Origin: Climacium dendroides | Lineage: Eukaryota > Streptophyta > Bryopsida > Hypnales > Climaciaceae | DNA length: 64,000 nucleotides | Reading direction: 5' to 3' | NCBI GenBank assembly: GCA_950106755.1 | Contig: OX467086.1 | Coordinates: 22,214,001 to 22,278,000, forward strand | Shown: positions 22,950-34,905 of the stretch, piece after piece | Numbering within the stretch: the first letter of the stretch is position 1 | Layout of the letters: each line of letters begins with the position of its first letter | Program-made: the position numbers and the translations under genes | Notes under the pieces: generated by a model | Told to the model about the DNA's origin: nothing | The model's input: only the letters and a program-made list of their open reading frames with translations | The model's database searches: none

Positions 22950-23720
22950 CTTTAGAGGAAAAATTTGAGCAAACCCCTTGTGCAAAAGGAATTCACGAAT
23001 TCAATATAAAATCCTACCCCAATGTCCATATTTGTATTTTTGGTGAACATGTGGAACTTGCAAATCGTATGGGATAAATCTATATTTTTTGCTTGTGAAT
23101 ATGTATGTATTCCATATCCATATTTTGCATTTGTATTTTGTGAGCATATCTGTATCTTATGTTTGTAGTTTGAATCTGTTTCCATACCTTATACCATATC
23201 TATATTTTGTTTCCATATTCAGTATTCAAATTTGGACAACCAAGATTGTCTATTCCCTCAATATGAAGAGCTTTGGTTTTTTTAGAAGATCAACAATAAC
23301 CCCTCTTGATTTTTCCAATGGAGGGGGAGAGGGATTGAAATGCAAACATCACATTCACATCTTTTTGTTACATATGTAGTAACTTTTTAGTGCATAGTGA
23401 TACAAATGTGTCACTGAAAAAAATTGAATTTTATCATCCCTGGTAAGCTCAAAAAACAATTTAAATTAAATTAAACTTTTTTTGTGCCCCCCAATCCCAC
23501 CCCTTTGTAAATTTCAAGTGGGGTGGGGTGACATTTGATATGGGATATATCTTTTATCGTATTTGTATCTCGTATCTCATATCCATATCCAATATGTACC
23601 CATATATATATATATATACCTATACCATATATATACCATATCCATAACCATATCATATATGTACCCATATATATCTGTATCTATATCATATATATACCAT
23701 ATCCATATCCATATTCAAAT
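22950..23720. repeat. Degenerate CATATC/TATACC simple-sequence region
   Basis: Short units built on CCATATCCATAT and TACCCATATATAT repeat irregularly, most densely at 23575-23715. Open frames through it are Y/I/H-rich artefacts. Confidence 0.7.
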
Positions 23721-23731
23721 TTGTTTTCAAG

Positions 23732-24916
23732 ATCAATGGCATCGGAAAGGGGAAAAAAAATCAATGGCTCTCAATTTTTCAAGCGGGGGGAGGAATAGGA
23801 GGGTTTGCCTCTTTTCAGTGCATAGTCTCTTTTCCAATTCCACTTCATCTGCTTCCCAGTGGTTTTTTTTTGGAACAGCAGAGGCTTGCATGCCCTCACA
23901 CTAGTGGCACATTTATGGAGGGATTAGTTCAGATAGGCTAAAATCGTGTGATAGTAGCGACAAATTGCCAGAAAAAAACAAACTGCTGCCTTCCTGCTGT
24001 AACTTATAAAAAGTGAAGAAAACTCATTTGTTCAAATTATCACTCAGACACATGAATGCAGACAAGTCCATTTACTTACAGGCACATTGCCAAATTACAT
24101 TTTAAGTAAAGACACTTTACTATTGACAGCAACAAATTTTGATCATGCAGTTGTAGTGTTTCGCATAGTGAGTTGTACTGCATAATCCTTTGTTCATAAA
24201 TGACAATGAATCTTTCAATTTTTAAAAATCTAAAAAATTATTATAAATTTTAAATTTTAAAATTTTAAATTATCTTTCATTTTGATTGGAGCAACAGTAC
24301 AGGGCATACTAGTCTATACCTTAGATTAGGTTGTTTGTTAGTCTATACCTTAAATTAGGTTGTTTGTTTTGTTGGATATGCTCAGATTTAAGAAGCCGTA
24401 AGGTGCCCGGCAACATTATTGATACCACTCGAAAGCTCTTGGCAAGAGAGGGTGCATGGACTTTATTATGTGGCGTTTTATGAAATTTTAAAGTTTTATT
24501 AGTTACATAATTCTTCAATAGAATTCAAATTTTCCTCATGTATAAACTTTATAAGATATTCAAGAAGAACAACAACAATTAATGCTTTTTGGAGATCACA
24601 TGTTTAGTAAGAAATTTATGAATTTATGACCTTAGATCAATGAAATATAATTGATTGTAATGATCCCAAATATTTCATCTTTTATGATTCATTCCAAAAA
24701 TTTCTCCAAAAATAAAAATATACCATATTGTTACCTTTAAAATGTTGTAGAGTACAAACTAAAAATAGCATCTAATAATTGACTTTCACTATGCCTATGC
24801 ACTGAAAAGAGGTGAACCCTCATGTTCCTCCATTTTCTCCCCCCTCCCCCCACCGGAAAAGTTGAGAGCCATTGGATTTTTTTTTTAAATCCTCCCCCTT
24901 TCCAATGTCATTGAAC
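23732..24916. repeat. Inverted-repeat element with about 95-120-bp arms
   Basis: The left arm (23732-23826; CAATGGCTCTCAA, GGGGGGAGGA, CTCTTTTCAGTGCATAG) recurs inverted at 24792-24916 (CTATGCACTGAAAAGAGG, TTGAGAGCCATTGG). The interior has a 31-bp tandem duplication (TAGTCTATACCTTA-ATTAGG) at 24310-24368. No coding potential is seen; this is probably an old non-autonomous transposon. Confidence 0.6.
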
Positions 24917-26029
24917 TCTACTTTGGGCTTTGGGTGGCATAAATTTTGCTTCCATCACCAATTGAAATAAAAATTATATTTCCAAAAAGATATTGCAATT
25001 TCTAATCTTTACAAAAAAATTCAAAAAATCACTACATAAATTGAGACTGTAAGAGTCTACAAAAATTCATTTTGTCCCCTAAAGGGACAATGGAAGTTTA
25101 GGGGTTAGTAAACAAAGCTTAAAGCAACTCCAATAGTATGCCAAACAAGCCTAACACAATGTTTTAGGATGAAAAGTGTGTTTGACCTTGTTAAAATATC
25201 TTTTGGACCTTAGCAAAAATTGCAATTTTTTGGAGGGACAACAATCTTGCCATATACATTTTTTCTGCCACTAATAGTTCATTAGATTAATAATGAAGAG
25301 GATTCATTTTCCTTAGGACCCCTATTAGCCTTGGAGTTGGTGGTAGAAAGACGAAATATTGAGTTTTAGTAGTCAAAAATCAAATAATGAACAATGTCCC
25401 AATGATTTTTGTTTGCCCATCTTCCTAGATGTTGCAAGTGTTAGAAAATATTTTGGTGTTCCAATGTTCACTCCTGTTGAGAAACTTGCCAAATTGGAGG
25501 AGTCTATTGAAAGAAAAGCATGACAGTAGTATATATTGGCAATTTGTGTTCTTTTTCCTTGGATCTAAATTTAACTCCAAAAGGCTTGCAATTGTATAGT
25601 ATATAAGTGTATTATGTATTTAGTAGTACTAGTGTGCCTTGTGCCATTTCTACAACTAAAATGAAAATATGAATATTTTTCTAGTTCATTAAAACTTTGA
25701 AATTCAATAACTTTTACACTATAGTGTGAGAGGTTGTATTCTTGGTATAAATAGAAAGCTTTATGCACAAACAAGTGCAAAGGCTTTATTTTGTAACTTT
25801 TGGACATTCCATGTGAAAGTTATGGTTTAAAAAAATAAAAAATAATTTAATTCAAATTTTTATTAAAAAAATCCATAACTTTCACATTATAGATACAAAC
25901 CCTACGAAATTGGCACAAATAAAAAGTTTTATGCACAAAGGAGTGCAAGGGCTTTGTTTTGTGGTGTTTGGACATGCACCTTGCAAGTTATGTTAAAGAA
26001 TTGAGTTGAGAATCTAGGAAAAAAATTCA
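24917..26029. repeat. Mosaic of diverged dispersed repeats
   Basis: The segment 25123-25390 matches 27330-27595 (AAGCCTAA-ACAATGTTTTAG, AATGAAAAGTGT, TAGTTCA-TAGATTA). Two related blocks follow head to tail at about 25690-25830 and 25870-26000, with shared ATAACTTT and AAGCTTTATGCACAAA-GAGTGCAA phrases. No gene is seen. Confidence 0.6.
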
Positions 26030-26650
26030 ACAAAAAACACTTAATTTTCACTCATTAAAAAATTGTTAAGTAGAAGTAGGTTCAAGATTGAAAGGATAAC
26101 TAAATGGTTAATAGCTCTAGGATGGAATTGAAACACAATAATCCCAACGGTGAGATTGTTCTACCAAGCACACTTAACCTTGCCTAACAATCTTTTGAAA
26201 AAATGTTAACATTGCATACAAAAATGAAGTTTGTAAGTTATTTTTTCAAGAAGATGCTTAGATCACTTGAAAACTAATATTGTCTATAACTTTCTCATTA
26301 CTAGTCCAAATGGAATGAATCAAAGCTTCAGTTGTAGACAAAAATATAATCTTTAAGAAAAAATAATAATTTTAAAATTTTAACTTTTTGTGATTTTTTT
26401 TTGGATTGCCCTTCGAGATGCTTTTTGGACTCATATTGGCATAACTTTTGTTTTCGGGCACCAATTGAAATAAAAATTATATGCCTACAAAGCTTATCTA
26501 ATTTCCCATCTTCAAAAAAAGTTTTAAAAAATCATGTCAAAAATTGAGATCACACACAAGCCTACCCAAAATCTCAAAAGTCCCTCGTAGGGACTTTGGC
26601 ACTTTTAGGGATTAAGGTATAGATTTGGTTAGAAAAACATTGATTGGATA
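26030..26650 (+). repeat. Dispersed repeat family R2, plus-orientation copy
   Basis: This block matches 60640-61250 in reverse complement and more weakly 61560-61990, also reversed. Shared phrases include CCAAATGGAATGAATCAAAGC, ATAACTTTTG-T, CAATTGAAATAAAAATTATAT and TCCC-C-TAGGGACTTT. No coding frame is seen. Four or more copies in one window indicate an abundant family. Confidence 0.7.
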
Positions 26651-28428
26651 CTTTTCAATACACAATAAATTAATAATCATGATAGTATATAAATAACAAT
26701 GTACCATAATTCATGCATTATAACACAATTGTAGACTTATAAGGCTAAATATTGGTCATCTAGAGGGACTTCAAAAACCTTTCAAGGATTAAGTAATAAA
26801 GATTACATTTTTTGAATTTAAGGTCAAGTATTGAAATGAAACTTATGAAATCTAATTGCATAACAATTTGAAATATAAATAAATAACTAAATTTATTGCA
26901 AATTCAATTTTGGATAATATTTCATAGCCAGCATTGATTTTCCAATTTAAAAATTTCGTGGATAATTTTTGCACCATGGTGTAGCACTACAATATACACC
27001 TGTGGAGAGTTTTACTTGTGGAGAATTTTACCTATGGATATACACCTGTGGAGAGTTTTTATTACAGATTTTTTAAACATATGTTTCATTTGATATGAAT
27101 TCTTCCCACTTTTTATTCAAAATTTTGCAGTAATTTTTAATTTTCACGAATAACTGTGAATTTTTTATGTATTTTAGATATGTAATTACATGTTTGAAAA
27201 ATAAATAAAAAATAATTAAAGACCTCATTCATATATAGGTGCACAATGAGGGTACATAGTGAGAAAAACTTGGAAGTTTCAAATAGTGACTAGAGACATG
27301 CTTTTTCAAGTCAATTGACGAAACTTATGACAACTCCAAAACTCTACTAAAGAAGCCTAATACAATGTTTTAGAATGAAAAGTGTACAATAAATATTTGA
27401 TCCAATCAAAATATTCTCTTATGGACATAGAAAACATTGCAACTTTGCAAGAGACAGCAATTCCACTAAAACTATTTTTTGTTTCACAAATAGTTCACTA
27501 GATTAGCAATGATGGAAATTCATTTTGCTTTGAATCTCCATGAGCCTTGTGGTTGGTTGGAAGACAAAATAGTGAGATATCAAACAACAAGACAAAAGGG
27601 GTAGTCACACCTTGTCCGAGAAGCAAAAATCTATAAAGAATGAGAAGTTGGTGACAAAAAAGAGGAGCCAATGGAGAGTCATTTTGAGTGAAGAAGGTGG
27701 TGACATTCTTTTTTTGATGTGTGGAGTATGAAAAATGGGAACTACGGAGAATGGGTTTGCTTGCAAAGCTGAATGGGTTGAAGTTGGCAACAACAAAGAT
27801 GAAATCAAAATAGAAGTGAAAGTACAATAGCAAAGGGGTGAAACTACAAAACGCAAGTTTAAAAATTCTTCAAAAAATGTTCTTTACCTCTAATGGAGAA
27901 GAATGGTCACTCTCAATATTGGAAGAATGGGACCTTTGCAAGCCATGGACAACGAGTAAGAGAGTGCCACATCCCCTATCTCCAAGAATTGAAAGTAGGG
28001 TGAAGAAGGTGTACCTACTCTAGTGTCTCTGTATTTTTCCAAGATGGTATTTGCTCGGGCGGCTGGAGATGCTTTTCGTATTATTTCACCTTGTTATTCT
28101 AATTTCAATCTGGCACCATTGCGCAAAAGGACGCTGCATCACATTGGTCCTTGTAAGTATTGTGACTGTTCCCCCGCTTGTTCTTTCACTTGGTGTGCTT
28201 GATTGTTCATTCGTCTGATCTGAATTTTGTGTATGCGCTGTCATGTTGTAAATCAATACATATAGTAAAAACATATTATTATATGTTTTGTTCAATAACT
28301 TCATAGTGAAGCTATGGGTTGAGAAGCTTGAAGGTGACGTTGTCCTGTAAAGATATATAAGTGGATGGATTTGTCTTAAACCTTCATTCGACCTTATTAG
28401 TGAGTTTGTTATCTACTTTGTAGTTCAA
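26651..28428. other. No gene recognised; repeat-derived
   Basis: A 47-base direct duplication (TACACCTGTGGAGAG) lies at 26995-27060, and 27330-27595 is a second copy of the repeat at 25123-25390. The minus-strand open frames 27498-27856 and the plus frame 27838-28023 have no known motif. The last 350 bases may hold the promoter of the ORF at 28429. Confidence 0.4.
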
Positions 28429-28875
28429 ATGTCGAATTGGAGGGGGTTTTTTGAGTCTCAAGATGAGAAGCCTCAATCGGACGCTGAGTTTGAGCTTTCA
28501 CTTTCACAACTGCCGAATCAACCTCTTTTGCCGCGAGATTTTAGATGTCCTCGAGAAGAAGCCGGACCATCTCGACCGCCAAAACAACCTCGTGTGGAGC
28601 GGCGATGGCACGATAATCTAGATGCTGAAGCTCGAGTGTTGGTGATCTTACTTCAAGTCGGATGTGTTGAACCAGACACTCGTGAAGTGACGTTCGAAGC
28701 GAGTTATGAAGGCAAAAATATGGACCAATATTTTTGTATGTCTCAGCCTGTGGAGGGTAGTTGTGGCCACCAACGATGGTTGGAAGGGCCTGTCAACCCT
28801 TTGACAAAGGCTGAGTGTGTAGAATATGTTGCCGCTACCGTCAAACGCATTCTCAAGTTTCTTCAAATAGAGTGA
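28429..28875 (+). CDS. Hypothetical 148-aa protein
   Basis: An uninterrupted ATG-initiated frame, less AT-rich than its surroundings. The N-terminal third is acidic and Ser/Pro-rich (SDAEFELSLSQLPNQPLLP), followed by a proline/basic linker (EAGPSRPPKQPRVERRW). The C-terminal half looks folded, with the start of a helix at DAEARVLVILLQVGCV and an amphipathic end (VEYVAATVKRILKFLQIE). I recognise no family. It has no signal peptide and no membrane segment. It may be a genuine small gene or an accessory ORF of a transposon, because the following 1.5 kb is repetitive. Confidence 0.45.
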   Translation: MSNWRGFFESQDEKPQSDAEFELSLSQLPNQPLLPRDFRCPREEAGPSRPPKQPRVERRWHDNLDAEARVLVILLQVGCVEPDTREVTFEASYEGKNMDQYFCMSQPVEGSCGHQRWLEGPVNPLTKAECVEYVAATVKRILKFLQIE

Positions 28876-30460
28876 AGCTTTGATTGAAACTTTGTTTTTT
28901 TACCTCTAGTTGATATTTGTTAAGTTTTAATTCTTAAAGTTATGTTTTGAATGTTTATTGAAATCACAGTGAGTGATTGTATTTGCTAAAAGTGAAATTG
29001 AGATTAGAATTTTAGTTAAAAGAGGACTACAGTTTGGAGTGAGTGTAAATGGGGATGAGGTTAGAATGTTTGGTGGGCCTTGGTAGGGGCATGGGCTGAA
29101 GTGCCCCTACCTCTCACCTTAGATGGAGAGGAAAAGGTGGAGGAGAGGAATCTTATCTAGTAGGGAGTTGGAGTTTGAGAGGGTTGTTGTTGGTTTTTGA
29201 GAGGGAGATTTCGGACTGATGTAGTTCATTGAGCATTCACCCTTTGGAATTGGAACTTTGACATCTGATTCTTTGTGATGAGATCTTTTCAAATTATGCT
29301 TGCAAGTTGTATTTGGGCTTGTGAATCAAAAGTTATAGAGTTTTGAAGTTGAGAGGACCCAAGGCCTTCCATTGAGAAGAGCAGAGGCTTCTTTGAGCCA
29401 TAACTTTTGGATTATTTTTCATCTTGTCTTGAGATTTGTAGGGATTGTATATCATTGTAATATCTTTTCAAAAAGTCATTGCTCATATGAGTTGAAGTTT
29501 GGAAGAGAAAGTTATGAGGAGTTGAAGGTCTGAAGGAAAGTTGGGGTTCGGAAGGAGAAAGGCCGTGACTTGGAGCGACCACAACTTGGTGTGTGCTTTT
29601 CATAAGGTCTTGAGGATTCTTGTGGAGTTAGTTTGAAAAATTGTCTATCCTTAATGAGTTCATTCACTTGATTTGGATTCTTATTGAAGAAGTTATGGAG
29701 TATAGAAGATAGGAAGGAGGGCTGCCTTCATAGTTTAGAAATCCGAGACTTTGTTCCTTAATAACTTTTGGACAGAGTCTTAGTTTCTCATAAAACTTTC
29801 TGAAGTTGTGGATATTAGTGTTACAATTCTAAATTGCTATTACACTTGTAATTTGGATTTGTAGTTCAAAAGTTATAGAAGAATTTAGAGGCAATAGTTG
29901 GTTGCCAAAGGATTTAAGGGACCTCTACTTTGCACTCTAATAACTTTTGGACTGTAGTCTGGATAGAATTGAGATTTGGAGGGTGTTTTGCTTGTGAAGT
30001 TATCTTTCCAAAATGCTATTATACTAAGCATTTGGAGACTTAGGCCATTTGTGACACTAATGACTAGTTGACCGGTGAATTTGAAGTTTAGGAGCCCATC
30101 ATTCGGACGGCAGCTCGTGTTCTACTGTCCTGTTTTACCCGTTCAAAACTTGTTTTTTATTACACACCCTTACCCAGGCCCTTTAGAGCCACCACAGGAT
30201 AGGATGGGTGAAGATTGGGTGAAGATTCGAGTTTGAAGACTTTGAAGACCAAGAGAAGATACATGTTAGAAGAATCTCCATCAAAGCACAATAACTAGCA
30301 GCCAGACACTTTGCGTGTTTTCTAAGCGCACCCCTCTCACCACGACAGTGCCGTACTCGGTCGTCCTGCTTTCTGCACTTTAAGTAAAAAACACTCGCGC
30401 TACGATCTTGGTAAGAGCAGCTTCACCACGCAACCTCGGGGTAGCAACTCACAATGTTGG
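28876..30460. repeat. Internally periodic repeat region, possibly part of a long terminal repeat
   Basis: Between 29240 and 30060 the phrases ATAACTTTTGGA (29403, 29761, 29939) and CAAAAGTTATAGA (29328, 29870) with related AAAGTTATG forms recur several times at irregular spacing of about 200 bases, on a GA-rich background. The end (30385-30455: ACTCGCGCTACGATC, AGAGCAGCTTCACCACGCA, GGGGTAGCAACTCACA) is shared with 42475-42530. This looks like an LTR or untranslated part of a retroelement, but I found no reverse transcriptase, integrase or primer-binding site. Confidence 0.35.
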
Positions 30461-30899
30461 AACAAAGGCTTTTTTAACTTTTCTAATGTATAAGAAGGGA
30501 GCCTACTTTTTTATTATACAAGATTTAGGAGCATAATATGAAAGAGGACATTGAGAAGAATCGAAAGATATAACTTTTATATCAATCATATTAATTTTAG
30601 GCACTCAAAAGTCATTTAAAAAAATTATAATACAAAGAATTTCTCAAGCAGGGGGTACCATTCAGCCCCCCCAATTTTTTTTTAAATTATTAAATTTTAT
30701 TATTTCTTAATTATTTTTCTAAAAAAACTTTCTAATAATGCCAAGGGCTAGACTTCATTATAACATGAAGTATTCATGACTATGACCGTTGACACCTGGC
30801 CGCCAAGCCGAACCCAAAGCCCTATCTTTTACCAAGTTGAATCTGAACTTTTGCCTCCTAAACGAAACCCGAAGTTGAGTCGTTAAGCTGTACCTTCTC

Positions 30900-32130
30900 C
30901 GCTTCTCCGCTTCTCCGCTTTTCTGACGTTGTTTCTGTATCTCAAAGCTTTAGATTTCTTGGTCGATTGCAGGGACGATTACAATGGCGTCTTTTGTACT
31001 GTTTGGGTAGACCAGAAGTGTGTATACCCACTTGTTTCAGAACTTTTGGGATGTGATTGCGGAATGCGGATGGATTGGCGACGCAAGCGGAGCATGTCTG
31101 CAAGTTAAATGATGTGGTGATGACTTGTGATGCGAACAAGTTCTTAGATTTAGGTTTCTTTCAAGGATTTTACATCAACAGTGACTATTTTCTTAATGAA
31201 GCTATAAATACTTTGGAGTGGATCTTCTAACCATCCCAGCACGCGTGACTGAACCTGACGGCATTCTTGATTTTCGATTCCAGATAAGGTAACCAAGTGA
31301 TCAAAATCATCTTCTGATTATTAAGGAGTTCTAATTTGTTCAAGTGAAAGCATGAACTGGAGTTAAATCTAAGCTCTGACTTCCAATGCTAAGCAAGGTT
31401 TTGATCTATATGATTTATGGATAAGGAGATCGCCTTTGTCCAGTGCACATATTGCTAGCCTTGGCCATTGCAAACAAGCTCTTAGATTTAGGTTTCTTTC
31501 GAGGCTTTTACATTGGCAGTGACCGTATTTTTCTTAATGAAGTCGTGGATACTTTGGAGTGGATCTTCCAACCATCCCAGCATGCATGACTGAACCTAAC
31601 GGCATTCTTGATTTTTGATTTCAAATAAGGTAACCAAGTGATCAAAATCATCTTCTGATTATTAAAAAATTATAATTTGTTCAAGTGAAAGTATGAACTG
31701 GAGTTAAATCTAAGCTCTGACTTCCAATGCTAAGTAGGATTTTGATCCATATGATTTACAGATGAGGTTTCTAGTAGTTGTGGCTTAACTGCAGAGGGAT
31801 ATTGAAGTGCATAAGGGCAAGATCACCTTTGTCCAGTGCACTGCTAGCCTTGGCCGGGCCCTTGGCATTGCGGTGAGCTTACTTCCTATTGAAGAATTTC
31901 TCTTATATGGTTGTATTGATGGCATAGAAAAAGGTTTTTTTGAGGGTTGCCTAGGTATCTCTAGTGATTCTATTGTGATGTATTTCATATTGGATCGAAG
32001 CTCTTAATCAAACTTTGAGACTTGCACTGTGTTTGCCATTTCTTGCAGGAAGTGAGATGCTCTCATCCAAAGCTTGATTCAATTAGAGTTGCTACTGTTG
32101 ATCTAGTATGTTCTCTACATACTTGTCATT
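30900..32130 (+). pseudogene. Fragments of an unidentified gene with an internal tandem duplication
   Basis: A block of about 345 bp (TTAGATTTAGGTTTCTTTC... to ...CAGTGCA) occurs twice, at about 31140-31475 and 31480-31830. Near the end of copy 2 an exon-like piece follows CTGCAG and runs 31793-31872 to GTGAGC (peptide EVHKGKITFVQCTASLGRAL). A second exon-like piece follows TTGCAG at 32050 (VRCSHPKLDSIRVATVDL). In copy 1 the matching sequence is truncated. A separate open piece (DDYNGVFCTVWVDQKCVYP) lies near 30975. None can be assigned to a family. Stops and partial duplication argue for debris rather than a working gene. Confidence 0.4.
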
Positions 32131-34620
32131 TCTTTTGGTGAGCAGATGGGCGAGTGTTAACGTAATTGGGAATGTTGCGCTGGATTGACGGGCATGGATT
32201 TTATCACTGCTGTGCAACTGCTCCCAATATTGTCTTCTCGACGTTTTTTTAGGGTTTCGGTGACAATGACTAGTTTGTGGGTTTTGAGGTGGATGGTGCG
32301 ACCCCTCTAAGTAGCATTTCGACTTTGTACACCCAATTCGTCGACCTCCGCGTTGATCCAAGGTGGGAGAGAATAGTGCGTGGTGCGTGGTGCGTGGTAC
32401 TGTGGATTTGAGCCTTCATTGAGCTTTTTGTACAAACACTCCGTTACTACTCTTGTTTGTGAACCATTAATATCGAAGTTTGGGGAAGAAGGTGAAGAGG
32501 TGCGGGAGTTTTGGAAGCTATCTTGTTCTCATTGGATTTTCAGTTTGTGATTACACATCTTACTTGTACTAGGTAATTTGCTTCTGGCTTCTGCTGAATT
32601 GTTGTGTGTTTTTTTGATTGAGGATAAGTGAGAGATTTGTGGTGTTTTGCTTTTGAGTTATTGATGGTTTTTGGGTTAAGGGTCTATGAATGTGATGTTG
32701 CAATTGCTGTAGCTCCTCAAACAATGACGCTCTGTTTTTTGCAAGTTTAAATGTTCAAAGTTGTATGATCCTTGGCTGAATTGGGGAGTCACTTGATATT
32801 TCAGTTTATAATCGTAAACCTTGTGAGAGAGACATGAGGAGTCATCTCGAATAAGTACAAAAGGTACGTTCCGAAAATATGTCTACAAGTACAGACCAAA
32901 TCGTTTCTAGCATTGTGCATATTTTTCAACCTTGTTCTACTGTAGCTACATTATAAGAAGATGAATTGTAGGAGTTGTGTTTATCAATTGCTGCATTCTT
33001 CCCCTGCTACCAATGCTTGATTCAATTTTTTAAGTCATTAAAAACAATTAAGCAAATACTCCTCATAATAAAATTGACATTTATCAACATCACAAGTTAG
33101 AAAATTTGGTGTTATTTAGTTGAATCATAGGTACTTTAACCTTCTTAGCTGTGAAACTGGTGAATTCTAGCTAGAAACTAGGACTGGTCTCAATCTGAGG
33201 CTCTAGACTTTGAAAAATGCAAAGTTGTGGTTTTGACAAAAAGAGAGTACTTGAAACTTTCTTTTGGTGTGCAGCTTGTTTGACTAGAGGATTGATCTTC
33301 TTCTTGCTATAGACCCTTATGATCTGGGCTCTATACAACAGAAGAGTCTACTTGCATCAATTTGGTAGGAGCTATAGATTTTTTAATTTAAGCCTTATCA
33401 CTTGTTTGCATTGAACAATAATGAAGTTCAATTCTTTCTTGCAACATAGTTGAAGTAATGACCTCTTTTGTACATTACATAGTAGTCACCAAAACCATAA
33501 ACAAAACCATAAATATCCTTTTGGTGACTACTATATAGATTCTTGCTTCTTGTTGCTCTATTGTCCACTAGTATATGAGTTGAGTAGTCATGATTTCAAG
33601 ACTGACCTTGGTATGTATAAGACAGTTGATTAATAGTGTCATCATTACATAAGAGTTCTTCTATGATTGAAGTTAGAATCTCATGTATGAAAAATGAAGT
33701 TAAATAAATTCCATGACACCAAAATGGGATTTAATGTTGGAATATCCCTCCAAGAAAATTGCCAAGGAAATATTAGGTTTTTATATTGATATAAGCAAGA
33801 GATTTCTTTCTACTATTTTTGATAACTATTCATAAACTTCCTATGATTTGGTGTTATACTAATGGGCTTGGATGGTATTTCAGGTTGTAAAGATGGTTGT
33901 GGAGCTATGTACTTCCTATTGACTTTCCCAACATTTTTTGTGTCAGATTGTTGTCATTTGTAAGGTATGATTCTGAATTCTCTGAAGGTCTAAAGTTTTA
34001 TGCTTTAAAAATGAACAATGTTTTTCACCATTTTTTGAACATAATAGAATTCTTTGAAGCATTTTAGCATTTACATTTCAGCATTTCAGCATGCAAATAT
34101 TTACATGAAGTAATTTTCATTGGTGTTGTGTAGGAATTCAACTCCTTGATTGTCCCACTGTATTGAAATTGCGATTTTACTTCTCAAAACTGAAATTGAA
34201 CAACATCATATATAAGGGCATGGAAACCAAAAACTTTTAGCATATTGTTCATACAGAGCTTGGTATGAATCAAAACTACTTGAAACTTTAGTATAAAAGA
34301 ACTTGGTAAAATTAGATTTAATGTAGAAGTTCTGATCCAACATTTTAATGACCTTTTTGTCATCATGCTCTTATTGTTATATATGTCACAATGTGTTGTG
34401 TTTTGTATTTTATCATCTTTTATTTGTGACATGTTCATAATTCTTGATATACTTATGAAATAATGCTACATATATATGGTTTAGAGTTAGATTGGTACAC
34501 CTTTTAAGGAATCTCATGAAAGATATAAATCTTTGTTTTAGTTTGCATGTCATATGCCATATGTAAATTTTAATGAACTTGACACTTATACATAATTGAT
34601 ATCTTTTGTATTTTCTCTAG
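32131..34620. other. No gene recognised; could hold 5' exons or introns of the transposase-like gene at 34621
   Basis: AT-rich without long frames. A GGTGCGTGGTGCGTGGT triplet lies at 32379-32396. The sequence before 34621 ends TTTTCTCTAG, a good acceptor, so an upstream exon is likely somewhere here, but I cannot identify it. Confidence 0.35.
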
Positions 34621-34626
34621 GTTCAA

Positions 34627-34905
34627 TCAAGTGGGGTTTATGCAAGAAGGTGGTGATGGGTGATGAATGTGGCTGTCAAGAGTTTGAAGCATGTCACTTG
34701 GACCCTTCACTTTGTGGGTGTTGTGATTGTCACAAACATTATCATGTGAGGATAAGTAGTACAATTGTTGAGTTTGGAGTTTGTCAAAAGAAGCTGCAAG
34801 GGCAGCTTTGTGGATGTTAGAGTTTTCTAGCCTCTCCAGATAATGAGAAGGTGTGTTTGTGCTATGATCATCACCAAAATTTTCATAAAAAACAGTCTGC
34901 AACCA
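34627..34905 (+). other. Tandem Cys/His motif pair at the N-terminus of the decayed transposase
   Basis: Two units follow the pattern C-x-C-x2-(F/S)...(D)...C-x-C-x-(C/D)-H-x2-(Y/F)-H. The first contains CGCQEFEACHLDPSLCGCCD. The second starts with CGC, is interrupted by a TAG at 34818, and ends CLCYDHHQNFH. The duplicated layout suggests a paired zinc-binding DNA-recognition module. No named domain comes to mind. Confidence 0.5.

Noticed and set aside
29000..30460. Complete LTR retrotransposon
   Set aside because: I looked for a second LTR, tRNA primer site, RT or integrase motifs and found none. Only an LTR-like 3' end is suggested.
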